From Xiphydria camelus (Eukaryota > Arthropoda > Insecta > Hymenoptera > Xiphydriidae), in the NCBI GenBank assembly GCA_963678675.1, contig OY783193.1, positions 6,207,501-6,271,500 on the forward strand: a DNA stretch of 64,000 nucleotides. The letters are read 5' to 3'. Made by a program: the position numbers and the translations under genes. Below the pieces are notes generated by a model that did not search any database, was not told the origin of the DNA, and worked only from the letters and a program-made list of their open reading frames with translations. Positions 1 through 10,720 of the stretch are shown here, piece after piece. Position 1 is the first letter of the stretch. Every line of letters begins with the position of its first letter.

Positions 1-857
1 ATTGCGGCAAGTGTGAATGTATAATATAATAATAAATAATAATAATAATAATATTGGCCATAAATGAACTGTTCACCGTTGCATTCGAAGAACCAGAACA
101 AAAAGCGTCATTAACTTCATAAAGTGTAATACTCACGAAAAAAATAATAGTAATTGTGCAACGGAGCGCAGCAATAATCATCCTAATCAATTACGCGTAT
201 TAAGAAATACCTACGTAGTATTTTCCATGCTTGGGTCACTGCCCCCCCCCCCCCCCCTCGTATAGATCATTACACTTTATGAATTTATTCAAGATATAAC
301 CTAAGACGGAGCTGTGATAGCAGATGTGTCGTATCGCGGTTCATCAAGCACTGGCACGTTTCGAAAACAGACTGCTATAGGTGTGTGTGTGCACGCGCCC
401 GGTATATGTATAGTAGGTAGCGCGTTTGGTGGTGCGGAGCGAAACAAATAAGGAGAGACAATTGCGGGTGGTAGACACACCGCGCTAAGGTGGTCGGACG
501 AAGGAGAATGCAGCGGGAAAAACGCAGTCTCTGAATACGAGATTCGCGAGACGGCGGTAGATCCGAAGAAGCGGGTAATTACGAAGGCGGTATCAAAGGA
601 GGCTCTTTGAGCTTGATTGCACGCTGCATACGAACCGCGCGCGTAAAATCGAATAGACCTGTGGTTGGCAAGTGTGCAGCATTCCGAAACTGCGATACTT
701 TCACGTGGGAGAGATGAGTCATCTCACGCGCGAATGTGGTGCTTAATTAATTAATCGGCGTTCTCTTGGGAGAATTTCGTGCATGTGTAGATCATTTGGA
801 TGGGGAATTCAGAGTGGCAGAGACAGAATGAGAGACGAAGGGACGACGTAATTAGAA
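1..857. other. No gene seen; unique-looking DNA with poly-C tract
   Basis: AT-rich sequence with a GC-richer part at 400-700. No ORF, splice-flanked exon or RNA gene is supported. Confidence 0.6.
242..257. repeat. Poly-C tract, 16 bases
   Basis: Sixteen C in a row. The length may be uncertain through sequencing. Confidence 0.95.
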
Positions 858-1092
858 CACCGAGAAGATGGTTTATTTGTAATTGATAAATGTTTGTTTA
901 AATATGGCGAATTAAACATTTTATTGGATCAAATCAATATTCGTTAATTACTACTTTATTTATTTGGGACAATTGAATCGTTTGAGGCAGTCATTTGGAT
1001 GAAATAGACATTTTAATAATTGACATATATTTTATCGTCCCAACGTATTTGAAATTACATTTGTTAACTATTAATAAACTGTCTTCTCGGTG
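858..1092. mobile_element. MITE, family with AAAACAGTTTATT ends
   Basis: It begins CACCGAGAAGATGGTTTATT and ends, inverted, AATAAACTGTCTTCTCGGTG. The body is non-coding and AT-rich. The inner motif CATTTTATTGGATCAAAT recurs in the sister copies. Confidence 0.75.
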
Positions 1093-1777
1093 TAATAGAC
1101 ACGTGTGCCTTGATTCTTAATCTTTTAATTTTCGTATTTCGGGTAGGAATTAATCAAGGAATTTCCTTACGTTGAAAGATTCCTTACGAAAGAAATTAGA
1201 AGAATTAGAAACCATTATAATAGAATTAGAGCAGCGAGAATAATAGAGATATATGTACATGTGTATAATTATTATATTATACACATAGCAGTATCCCTCT
1301 TTCGACAGGTCTTTAAGTTTAAACCACCAGTAGTGGAAGTATAGCATACCACGAGCTTTTTTCGCTCTTTCAAACTTCTTCGTTCATTTTCGCAGCCGAA
1401 TGTCCGAGTCCGACTTATACATACATTGTTAGCTCGTCAATTCGGACGCCACCCAGCCGCATTTCGCAGGCTGACGAGACTTTTCCCCTGAGAAAACCGA
1501 TTATCGATTTTCCCCCGCTAATACGGTTTCTATACGATTTCCACCGGAAGTCAATTCCGTTTCGACAAAAGTGCATCGGGAAAAGTGTGACAGCGCGCGG
1601 GAGACAATTACGTCGTCTGATCTTTCTAATTAATTTCCTGCAGTCGAATGTTTGCCGCTGAAAGGGCCGTTAATGACATTTTTTTCAATTTCAATCCGTA
1701 ATAATCCCCATTTCAAGGCTCTGTCCTCGATTGTAGTGATTCGAAAATATTAATCGAGATTTTTTATACCGTTCCTC

Positions 1778-1809
<32 letters not shown>

Positions 1810-2457
1810 CCTTCATTATACTGTGATTATTATCGTAACGATCGAGTAAGCATGTCGCCACGCGAGTGAGATAATTGCGAAATAACCAGAAGTAATCTCG
1901 TCGCGCGTTCTTCAGCTTCTGAAATTAATTTCATTCGCGCATTTATTTCCGCGATCGAACATCCGACTTCCACTTGTTGTTCGAGCGACGGCGGCATCTG
2001 CCGCGGTTAAAAGAGCGTTAACGAGATTTTTTCTCAGAGAAAATCGATTATCGACATTCCGTCCAATATCCCATCCTTCCCCCGAGGGCAAGTCGCGGCA
2101 CTTTTCTTCTTCTCCTCCTCCAATTTCGTTTCGAGAAATTGCACTGGTACTTGATAGCCAGCGATCTTCGCTGGCATCGGAGGCGATACGATCCGAAGTC
2201 GAGTTACGTACGCCGCTCGTGCGGTCGGGAAGTGTGCGCTGGGACGGTTTTGCCATTCCTCTGCGAGTAGAGAGACGAGCTCCTCGAATTAACTCGATTA
2301 AGACGGTGAGTAGGAAACTCCGGAGAGGCTCCGTTCTGAGATCCACGCGACCCCGATGACTAGGCGAATGAGAGATTCGTCGATACGGGAAATTGTTCCG
2401 GTATTCCATCCGACATTGAAAAGTTTCGTTTCGCGATATTGGTATATACATAGGTAT
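1093..2457. other. No gene seen
   Basis: It contains the TG microsatellite. The 179-codon minus-strand ORF (1912-2451) has no recognisable domain and a composition like its surroundings. Confidence 0.55.
1778..1808. repeat. Microsatellite (TG)n
   Basis: About 13 TG units, with one TA interruption near the end. Confidence 0.95.
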
Positions 2458-2867
2458 ACATAGTGAGTTTCCTATAAGGGAGGATCGATGTGTGGTCTAA
2501 GGTAACTAATATCGGGATATTTCTACGGTTTCCCGCTGATTGATCAAGATTCTCTTCATGGCGAGTGCAGCAACTCTTGACATAAAGAGAAACTTGACGA
2601 AGCAAATGGAAAATAACGGAATAACCCGATACTAGCTTTCCATCCACGTGGATCTCGAAATAATTTCATTCCTTATTTTACCCCGTCAAGGGATAAATTT
2701 ACAAAAATCCTGAAATACGTCTTTCTTAGCTTCTAACCGAAAAGCCAAATACCAATTTTCATGGATTTAACTTTAAAAATGACGGATATTCATAGAAATT
2801 TACATCTTCTATTTTACCACCTTAGGAAATTTCTTAAAAATTTCTATTAGGAAATTCATTCAGTATA
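2458..2867. mobile_element. Related MITE copy, right arm broken by another repeat
   Basis: The left arm (ATAGTGAGTTTCCTATAAGG) and TTCTCTTCATGGCGAGTG match the copy at 5091. The right arm stops near 2640 and its last bases (TTAGGAAATTCATTCAGTA) reappear at 2848, so about 200 bp were inserted between. Confidence 0.65.
2660..2830 (+). repeat. Dispersed repeat, copy 1
   Basis: TTCCTTATTTTACCCCGTCA and AAAAATCCTGAAATACGTCT match, inverted, the sequence at 34795-34965. It lies inside the broken MITE at 2458. Confidence 0.7.
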
Positions 2868-2927
2868 ATGTGTACAATATAATATACAATATAATATACA
2901 ATATTTACATCGATGACGCGATATATT

Positions 2928-3270
2928 ATATCGCGTCACTAATGCCAAAAGGTCACATACGCCACATTACACCCTTTTGGCATTGTAAAGATCAAAAGGG
3001 CTTATAAAAAGAATTTGTTCTCGCAACTGATAGAAATTCGTAAAGAAGGTCCGAAAATGGTAAAATAAAAATTTGAAAAACTAATGGCAAAAGGGCATAT
3101 ACAATCCTATGCGCCCTTTTTCTTATACATTTCCAATTTCTTTCCATTTATTTATTCGTATTTAGACAAATTTGAGTGAATGAAAGAAACATTTCTCTAT
3201 ACTGTTTAGGCTTTATAAAGGGACTTTTTGGTACATGTATACGACTTTTTGGTATTAATGAGGCGGTATA
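2928..3270. mobile_element. MITE, ends with CACTAATGCCAAAAGG, copy 1
   Basis: TATCGCGTCACTAATGCC at the left is mirrored by GGTATTAATGAGGCGGTATA at the right. A perfect palindrome (GACGCGATATA and its inverse) at 2914-2936 straddles the left end. The sister copy at 40879 is longer. Confidence 0.8.
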
Positions 3271-5090
3271 ATTCTTATGGGCTAGAATGTTTTAATATGT
3301 ACCAATTGAATCGCCCTCTCCTATTTTTTGAAATTAAAAATAATAACCGGGCAGGCGATTAAAAAAGTTTGTTAATTGGTACGCTCGATTACTAATTCCG
3401 AGGATCAAATAAATGTATATGATTACGACGAGATATAAATGAAAATATTATATATCGAGATACACATATACAAAGTTTTCTCACCCAACGCGAGCTATTC
3501 TTTTTCTCTCTCGCAAATATATTTTACGAAATATCTCTCTTTCTCGGTTATCGTACAAAAAATATTCTCACGCGGGAATAAAGCTCGCTTTCTCCCCCAC
3601 GACCCGTCATAGTTGCATTTCCCCGAAACGTGACGTGTCGACCGATCCGCTTTCATTGCTATCGACGCCGCTATACAGCTTCACCCCTCGAGAAGATCGA
3701 CGACATCGAGAGTTCTCGCTTCCTCCTTTCAGTCGATTGATTACGAGCGTCTTTCCTCGGTTATCCGAACCGTTCGCGCGGCTATATAACGCGCAGTCGA
3801 TTTCTCCTCGTATCCCACAATTCGACCGTTGAAACAAATGCTTCTCCTTGATATATTGTATTAAACCCTCCTGAGGATATCTGCTGTTTCTCATCGATCA
3901 TTTTCAACAGTTTTTGGCAATTCTTTTCCTTATTTGAGGGCAATTCAACTAACGGCCCGATTTCTCTTATTTATATTTATTGTTACTCAGTTTATATGAA
4001 CTGGTGATTTTAGTTTATAAATAGCTTTTTCGGTGACTTATGTTCGACTTTGCTGAATAAAGATGATTTTTACTATTATCCCCTCATTAACTGCAACTAT
4101 ATATCTACGTAATTCAGTACGTAATTCCACATTTTCTAACCAATGTTGTTTACGGAAAATTATCACTATGTTTAGAAAATGCGTTTCACAAGTTTCTCCG
4201 TAATTACTCATTTTTGCAAAGTGAAATAATTTTTTTCGTAATCTACGCGCTATTCTTAGGATACGATTCAAATTAATAAAATATTGTTATTATAACAACA
4301 TGGCCACCGTCATGTATCAAATTATCCGCTAGCAGTAATTTTTTTATTGTCCAATTTCGTTACCCTTGCATGGTAGCTATGATTTCAGGAAATAATTTCG
4401 GCCTATTTATATATGAAAATTTCACTTTATGATTTGCGTTCAAATTACGGAGAAAGTAGTGAGACAAATTCTAGTTGCTCTTCTGGGAAAAATTAAGTTC
4501 CATTATTGCCCAGAAGGGGACACCAGTTCTACTCCATATTAGCCTAAGCCCACTTAGCAGCCTATAAGTTTCCTCATAAATTTCGGACAATGTCCTACGG
4601 GTACCTTCAATACTCTCGGACCCGGAAACACGTGTATAGCTATCCGGATACCAAATCGAAGCATTTTTTTCTCACTCATCGCGCGCCGTAGTCGATAACG
4701 CCTAGTCACGAATCCCAGTTGAGCGAGCTGTGTAAGTTACAGCTGTGAGACCAGCGGGATTTCGGATTTGGCCGTGTAATTCGGATCGAGAGGGGGTGGT
4801 TCCGGTTCTCCATCAAGAGTGCGCGACCAGTGGTCGTCCTCAATCGCGCCAACGTTTGTTTGGACTTCCGTTAGCTGCGCGGATCCACCATCAGCGCGAG
4901 GTGACAAACTTGTTCGAGAACAACATCGAGGATAATCGGCTTGCCACGTTCGTGTAAGGATGGTTCGGCCGGAGGCGAAATGTGATTTCGGCAAGCGAAC
5001 GCTAAGTCGACGAAAGCTGACGCGTTCGATGTTCGAATCGATGTATGTCTACAGTTTGTTCGAATCGACATCCTGAATTTCCCAGTATAT
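3271..5090. other. No gene seen
   Basis: Mixed AT-rich and moderately GC-rich sequence. Only short ORFs without domains were seen. Confidence 0.55.
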
Positions 5091-5318
5091 ACAGAGTGAG
5101 TTTTCTGAGAGGGAAGATCGGTGTGTGGCCTAAAGCGAATAATATCGAGATGTTTCATTGTCTTCTTGTTGCTTGATCAAGTTTCTCTTCATGGCGAGTG
5201 AAACAGCCCTCGTTATAAAGAGAAACTTGACTAAGGAGGGGAAAACAATGGAAAATATCCTGATATTAGTCGCTTTAGGCTACATGCTGATCTTCCCTCT
5301 TAGGAAATTCACTTTGTA
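5091..5318. mobile_element. MITE with about 70-bp inverted ends, intact copy
   Basis: ACAGAGTGAGTTTTCTGAGA and GTGTGGCCTAAAGCGAATAA on the left are mirrored by TTAGTCGCTTTAGGCTACAT and CTCTTAGGAAATTCACTTTG on the right. The loop contains a further inverted pair, AAGTTTCTCTT and AAGAGAAACTT. Confidence 0.85.
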
Positions 5319-5370
5319 TAGAACGTGATGCCCGGAGGATCTTTCGTTTGTTCAGATAATGGTAATGCTT

Positions 5371-5606
5371 ACAATGAGAAAAAATAACTTGGTTAACAGT
5401 ATAAAACGTATTTGGTTAAACGAGTTTAGTTATTTTAACCAAAATATACTAGTAAGTTGAACCAAATATTCAGTTGTTTTAACTACATATCTAGTTATTT
5501 TAATCAGAAAATTGTTAATTTAACCAAACAGATGGAGGATCCATATTTCATAAAACGGTTTGGTTATGGTCTCCAGGATTTTGGTTAAATTGATCAGGAT
5601 GTATTT
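5371..5606 (-). mobile_element. CACTGAG-end MITE, family A
   Basis: It reads AATGAGAAAAAATAACTTGG at the left and ends in TTTCTCTGTG. The inside carries the family motifs AACAGATGGAGGATCC and GGTCTCCAGGATTTTGG. Orientation is opposite to the copy at 31094. Confidence 0.75.
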
Positions 5607-6311
5607 CTCTGTGTGCATCGCATTATTATTATTGATTATTTGTCGATATCTCTTCGTGTTTTCTTTCCTAATGACACAATACGCATTTATTCATTGATTC
5701 TATTTTCAATAAGTTGTAGTTTGGTACATACCACAAATCTAGTTAAGTATGTATGTATAAGTCCATTATTTGCCTCAAGTAACGTACGCACACCATATAC
5801 GCATCTTCAATCATATCCACATTTAAAGCGTGCATTTCAAAAACGTAAGTGTCAAAATTAAGATTTCAAAAATATTTTAGTAGAAAGAGAATATGTATTT
5901 TTAACGTGCTTTTCTTTCTTCATAAAAATTCCAATGTAGAAATGCACGCTTCGTTTGTAAAGATTAATTTTCAGAAATTTACCCTCATATTTAATTAATC
6001 CTCTGCCTCGTATAACCTCGTCCCACTAAAGGAAGAAATCATCTTGCACCTCGTATCCCGGAGGTATACAACCCCGATAATCACGGATCACCGCGCCATC
6101 CACCCCCAAGGCTTGATCCTATCGCATTAAGCCGCGCGCGTAAGCACTGCACCCATAAGTGCATTATCCGCGCGCGACACAACGTATCTATATATAGCTA
6201 CATGCATATAAACTCGCGAGCTTAAGTACGAGAAGGCGAGACCTGCCATCGCCCCCGACGCGTTACCAATATATCTCGTAGGGGTAAACCCACCCCTCCC
6301 TTCCCCTTTTA

Positions 6312-7686
6312 AAGGCCGCCACGCACACGCATGCTAGTTGGTCGTTTTGCTTGTACAGTTTTAAGTTGTAATGCAAGACGGAACACTAGGGGCGGCCACA
6401 GACACACACGCTAGTTCGTCGTTTTACTTGTACAGTTTTCAGTGCAAGACGGGACGCAGAGCAGCCCAGAGATATTCATCAGTGTTGAAACGAAACATGG
6501 CCGATCGTCATAAATTAGCAATTGCTGCTGCCGCTGTCGAGTGAGACGGAGACGCGGAGAATTGTCAACACTGACTAATTTGAAAAGCGGCTAGCGGGGT
6601 ATGCTTTGACAAAATAAGGGCTAGTTTTTTTCTATGTATGTGGTGGGAGAAAGAAATTCTTCGAAACCACCGAGCTGGAGCATGAGGCGCCGGGAGAGTA
6701 CGCAGATTCGGTGCCGTTCCCGGACAAGTGCATGTGTACCGCAATAGTTTAATTTATTGCGGGTCTGCACTTTGTCCGAGGAGAGCGAAAGGCAGAGGGT
6801 TTCCGTACCCTTCTGCGAGGCTCCTGAAATTTGAGCACGCGCGCGCGGTCGAGGGGTTCTTCGCTTGCGACTCTTTCTTTCTTTAAAATTTCTTTAAAAA
6901 ATGCATTCAGAGGAATGACGAGAGGAATGACGTTTTCTTAATTTTATTGATGAAAAATGCAAAACACAATAACAATACTAAATAAATGAAATAAAAGTTA
7001 GGCTACATTTTCATAAATATGGCTTTTTATCATTATAACATTTTATGTGGCTTCAGTGGTGACAGCCAGAAGACATGACGTTTTCAATACTTTAGATTAG
7101 TTTAAAAAAAATTGAAATATATTTTTGCAAAGTTATATATGAAATGAGTTGACAATAATAATCCCCTTCTGTAACATACACAATGAAACACTATTTATTT
7201 GTTCTATTGATGTTAAATATTAAAAGAGGAGAAAGCAGAAGATCAAGAAGAAATGGTAAAAGAAATGGTTGCTATTGAGAAAGGAGTTCACACATATTAA
7301 TTTGTTAAAAGAACTTAAGCTAGAACCTCGAGACTGGTTTAATTATTTACGCATGGATCAAGAAACCTGCAATGAATTACTTACAATTATAACACCACGT
7401 ATTAGAAGAAAATTCACGCGACAATAATTGTAAATTAGACATGTTGGACTATGTATAAGACTTCATGCAAATCTACCGCACGCCCAGACTCACCGTCTTC
7501 GTCGCAAGCAAGACGGAACACGCGCACGAAAAATCAAACCTCAATTGATTTCGTTCATGCCAAGCAATTGACGGTACGTAACGAATAAGACGGACGACTT
7601 AATACCACGCACACTCCGTCTTGCATTACGACTTAAAACTGTACAAGCAAAACGACCAACTTGCATGCGTGTGCGTGGCGGCCCTA
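6312..7686. mobile_element. Decayed PIF/Harbinger-like DNA transposon
   Basis: About 70 bp at the left (GGCCGCCACGCACACGCATG, then GGTCGTTTTGCTTGTACAG) are mirrored at the right (CTGTACAAGCAAAACGACC, then GCATGCGTGTGCGTGGCGGCC). A second left-end copy follows directly at about 6398-6460 (GGGGCGGCCACAGACACACA), so the left side holds two termini in tandem. A PIF/Harbinger transposase remnant at 7262-7427 supports the class. Most of the transposase and the accessory gene are missing. Confidence 0.7.
7262..7427 (+). pseudogene. PIF/Harbinger transposase, N-terminal remnant
   Basis: One frame reads KKWLLLRKEFTHINLLKEL and then LEPRDWFNYLRMDQETCNEL before a TAA at 7425. Harbinger-type transposases begin with a basic and tryptophan-rich block, then a helix with FxxxLRM followed by x2-Fx2Ll, before the DDE domain, and this order is visible here. 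There is an in-frame stop just upstream, and the catalytic domain is absent, so it is dead. Family assignment rests on recognising this N-terminal pattern and on the inverted ends around it. Confidence 0.65.
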
Positions 7687-8222
7687 AAGCCCAGTTCGCT
7701 GGCAGCTGTGTATCGCGACGGAACGCAGCCGAGAACGAGAGCGGGGGAGGGGAGTGCGAGGAGATGTAATCTGTCAAGCGCCCGTCGCCATTTTGGTAAC
7801 GACGTTACTCGCTCGTGAATGTGTGTGAGAGGAAGATATTGTCTTCGCCGAGCTGAGGACAAAATTTTCGTAACGACGTCAACCGTCACCGCGCGCTGCT
7901 GGTACCGGGGAAGACGCAACGCGGCGCGCGCGCGGTAATGCAATTTCCGACTGTACAAGAGTCCTCGCGCGCGCGGGTCTTTTCTTTTCATCCCCTCGCG
8001 TTTCAATGGAAAAGCGCTTTCCTCCGAGAACGTCTCCGCGCACGCGAGCGCGTTGGAGATGAGTAATTTTCCAGTCGGCGCACTTTGAGAAGCGCTGCCT
8101 TTGGAAAAACGCCCATCTCTGGAAGCGAAATCCGGTTCTGTGCGCGCGCGGCAGGACCACCTGTGTGTCCGCGAATGGGGAGAGAAATATGGAAGAGCGC
8201 AATCTGCTTGTATAAGGGAGTA

Positions 8223-8256
8223 GAGAAGAAGAAGAAGAAGAAGAAGAAGAAGAAGA
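8223..8256. repeat. Microsatellite (AAG)n, about 11 units
   Basis: An uninterrupted AAG run. It starts a purine-rich stretch that continues to 8630. Confidence 0.95.
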
Positions 8257-8329
8257 TGCGTTTATTGAGTAGGTTCTAAGACAGGTATCTTCTAAGAGCA
8301 CAAAGAGAAAGGCAAAAATAACGAAAAGT

Positions 8330-8630
8330 AACGATAATAATATGACGAATGAAATAATTAAAATTAAAAATAAGTAAAGGTAAAAATTAGTAATAATGAG
8401 GAGAAAGAAATAGCAACAGTGTAAAAACAAGTGAAAGGAGAAGTAAGTAGAAGTAAATACGTAAAAGTAAAAAGAAGTAAAAGTAAAAATACACAATAGT
8501 AAATAAAATCAAATAAAAGTAAAAATACGCAGAAGTACAAATAAGTAAAAGCAAGAGTAAAAAGAAGATGAAATAAAAATAGAAAGGAATATGAAGAATA
8601 ATAGAAGTGAAAATAATAAAAACTAAGCAG
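8330..8630. repeat. Low-complexity AAGTA-rich stretch
   Basis: Short variable words such as AAGTAAAAGTAAAAAT repeat with little C or T. The long minus-strand ORF across it (7879-8496) reflects this bias. Confidence 0.8.
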
Positions 8631-10586
8631 ACAAGGCCAAAGGGATCCTTGGCGAGAGAGGGGTGAAAATCCTCGAGTCTAATTTACACGTCGCGGTCTG
8701 TCGTCGGAGCGTCGCGTCTTTGCTCGTTCTACAATCCGAGAAAATGCGCGATAACGGTTATCCGCGGGGGGATAAGCCTGGAAAAAGGGTGACGCACACG
8801 AGAGGACGGACGCAAAATCGCAATTACGACGCGGCGGTGTCTCGCGTCCTGGCTTTCTTTCTCGGGGAGTTGTTTCTTTACTCGATGCGGTTTTTCGAGA
8901 TCGTTTACCGTGGGGCTCGGACGGTTATTTGCAAGTTAGATGGCATGCTTCGCGCGTCATACGTTTATCGGTGCAGTGGCCGCTCAGACGGAACTGATAA
9001 CGAGTCTGGTAAATCCAAGAGGGAACTGTAGTTTTTCTTATTGTCTTTCCGGGGTTGTTTCAGCGTGTAGGAAAGATGGATTAGGATTCTCTTATCGCTG
9101 TAGCAAAATGCTAATATCTCCTCTCTCACCTCCATCCCGACTCACTTGTTTGAAGGCGTGCGATTCAATGATTTCGATCACCTCATTTTTTGTATTCAAA
9201 TATTTGTCAGAATCATTTGCAACCGCGTTTATCGCCTTTACTTATCTATCAATCAACTCTTTCTATTTCGATAATTTTAGTCGAGATGACGGAGCCTTTT
9301 TGTCGAAAATTGCGTTTTAATTTAGCGACGATGATGGAGTTTTTCGGGGGGTGCCAAGCCGAAGCTGCGTTCGATGGAAAAAGCTGCGGAAGAAGCGATT
9401 TTTTAAGACGATTTGAAACTGGTCGGGTTTGGGAATTAACGAGCACATACGTTTATTTCATTTTAACAAATCTCATGATCAAGTTGCCGAGTTTTATCAG
9501 TCAATTAAAGTTAGTAGGTATATAGGTACATCGAATCACAATGATCGAGGTTGAATACAACGAGCTTCGCGATGTAATTATATCGATAAAATTAAAAACT
9601 AATGAATCGTTAAGTTTGGCTGAGTTATTTTAGAAAATGAACAGGTAACTATTAAATATTTGATGATTTTATTCGACGATTTGCGGAGAAGATAGACAGA
9701 GGTTGAGTAGCTCAGAGGATGTACTAAGAGAAAAATATAGCTCAACCAATTATATATTTTAACTAAATTGAATGGAGCCCTGTGGCCTCAAATTCATTTT
9801 ATAGTTTTTGTAAATGGCGCAGTGGGTTATAAATACTTAATATCATTCGTAAACAGAAAAATTTGCTATCTATTCACGAATTTTACACAAAGTACTGTTA
9901 TCTCGAGTACATTAATTAGGAACGATATTTTAAATATATATATTTTTGTTAATTTTACTATAAAATATTTACAAAGCTAAAAAAATGTATAATTCAGGCG
10001 ACTATAAATCTTTAACTATGCTCATACATTTCCAAAATCCATACTTTTTCTCTCCGTATAGAACGATCTGATATTGAAGTCATTCCAACGATCTTCCTTT
10101 TTCCGTATAAGTAGCTCACCCAGGAACCGCATTAAATATTCACAGAGCGACCTCAGACTCTAGACTCGAGTTCCGTCAATGACTCTCTACAGCGGGAGAT
10201 ACGAACTCTTCCATGCAGCTTGCGCACAGCGTCCGAAATGTTCTTCGGCGCTGGCAAACTAACTAGTTCGCCGTATAGGGGCAAATGGAATCATGTCCAC
10301 GTATGGCGCGGGGGTTATAGGCAGTTAGAGCGAAGTGCCGGCTAACCGAATCACGCCGGTTAACGTCGACTCTTGAGCTTGCGAGCGCGCGGTACTCAGA
10401 TCATGCCTGATAATCCCTCGAATGGGATTCGCAAGACACCCTCGGCACGATCGAAGAGGAAGTTACTATAATTTCCGATTTTTACCGCAGGCTCGTTGCG
10501 GTCGAATCGGATAAGATATTTGAGAAATTACCGGAAATGGAAATTTGAAGCCTTTCGTAATCATGTATTGAGAGATATAATTGCAG
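8631..10586. other. No gene seen
   Basis: Overlapping ORFs of 111 to 126 codons at 8663-9525 show no motif, and no clear exon boundary was found. Confidence 0.5.
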
Positions 10587-10720
10587 ATGCTAAAAAAATG
10601 TTTTCTTCGATCAAGAACATGATATAATTCTAGGATCTAGCCATGGTTTTCTTTTTAAGATCACATGTTCTTGATTCAAGATGTATTTTTTTGATATTAG
10701 CAATTACTTCTCTCGCAGTC
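10587..10720 (+). repeat. Dispersed repeat with GATCAAGAACATG inverted motif, copy 1
   Basis: AACATGATATAATTCTAGG and CCATGGTTTTCTT occur inverted at 44470-44525. Within this copy, TCAAGAACATG is mirrored by CATGTTCTTGA. Confidence 0.65.

Noticed and set aside
1476..1500. Second hammerhead-like core (CTGACGA ... GAAAAC)
   Set aside because: The bases after the core do not form a stem II, and no matching stems I or III were found.
1912..2451. 179-codon minus-strand ORF
   Set aside because: No recognisable domain, composition like the flanks, and it runs into a MITE at 2458.
7879..8496. 205-codon minus-strand ORF rich in F, Y, L and S
   Set aside because: It reads through the AAG microsatellite and an AAGTA-rich low-complexity stretch. 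The hydrophobic part is composition, not a membrane protein.
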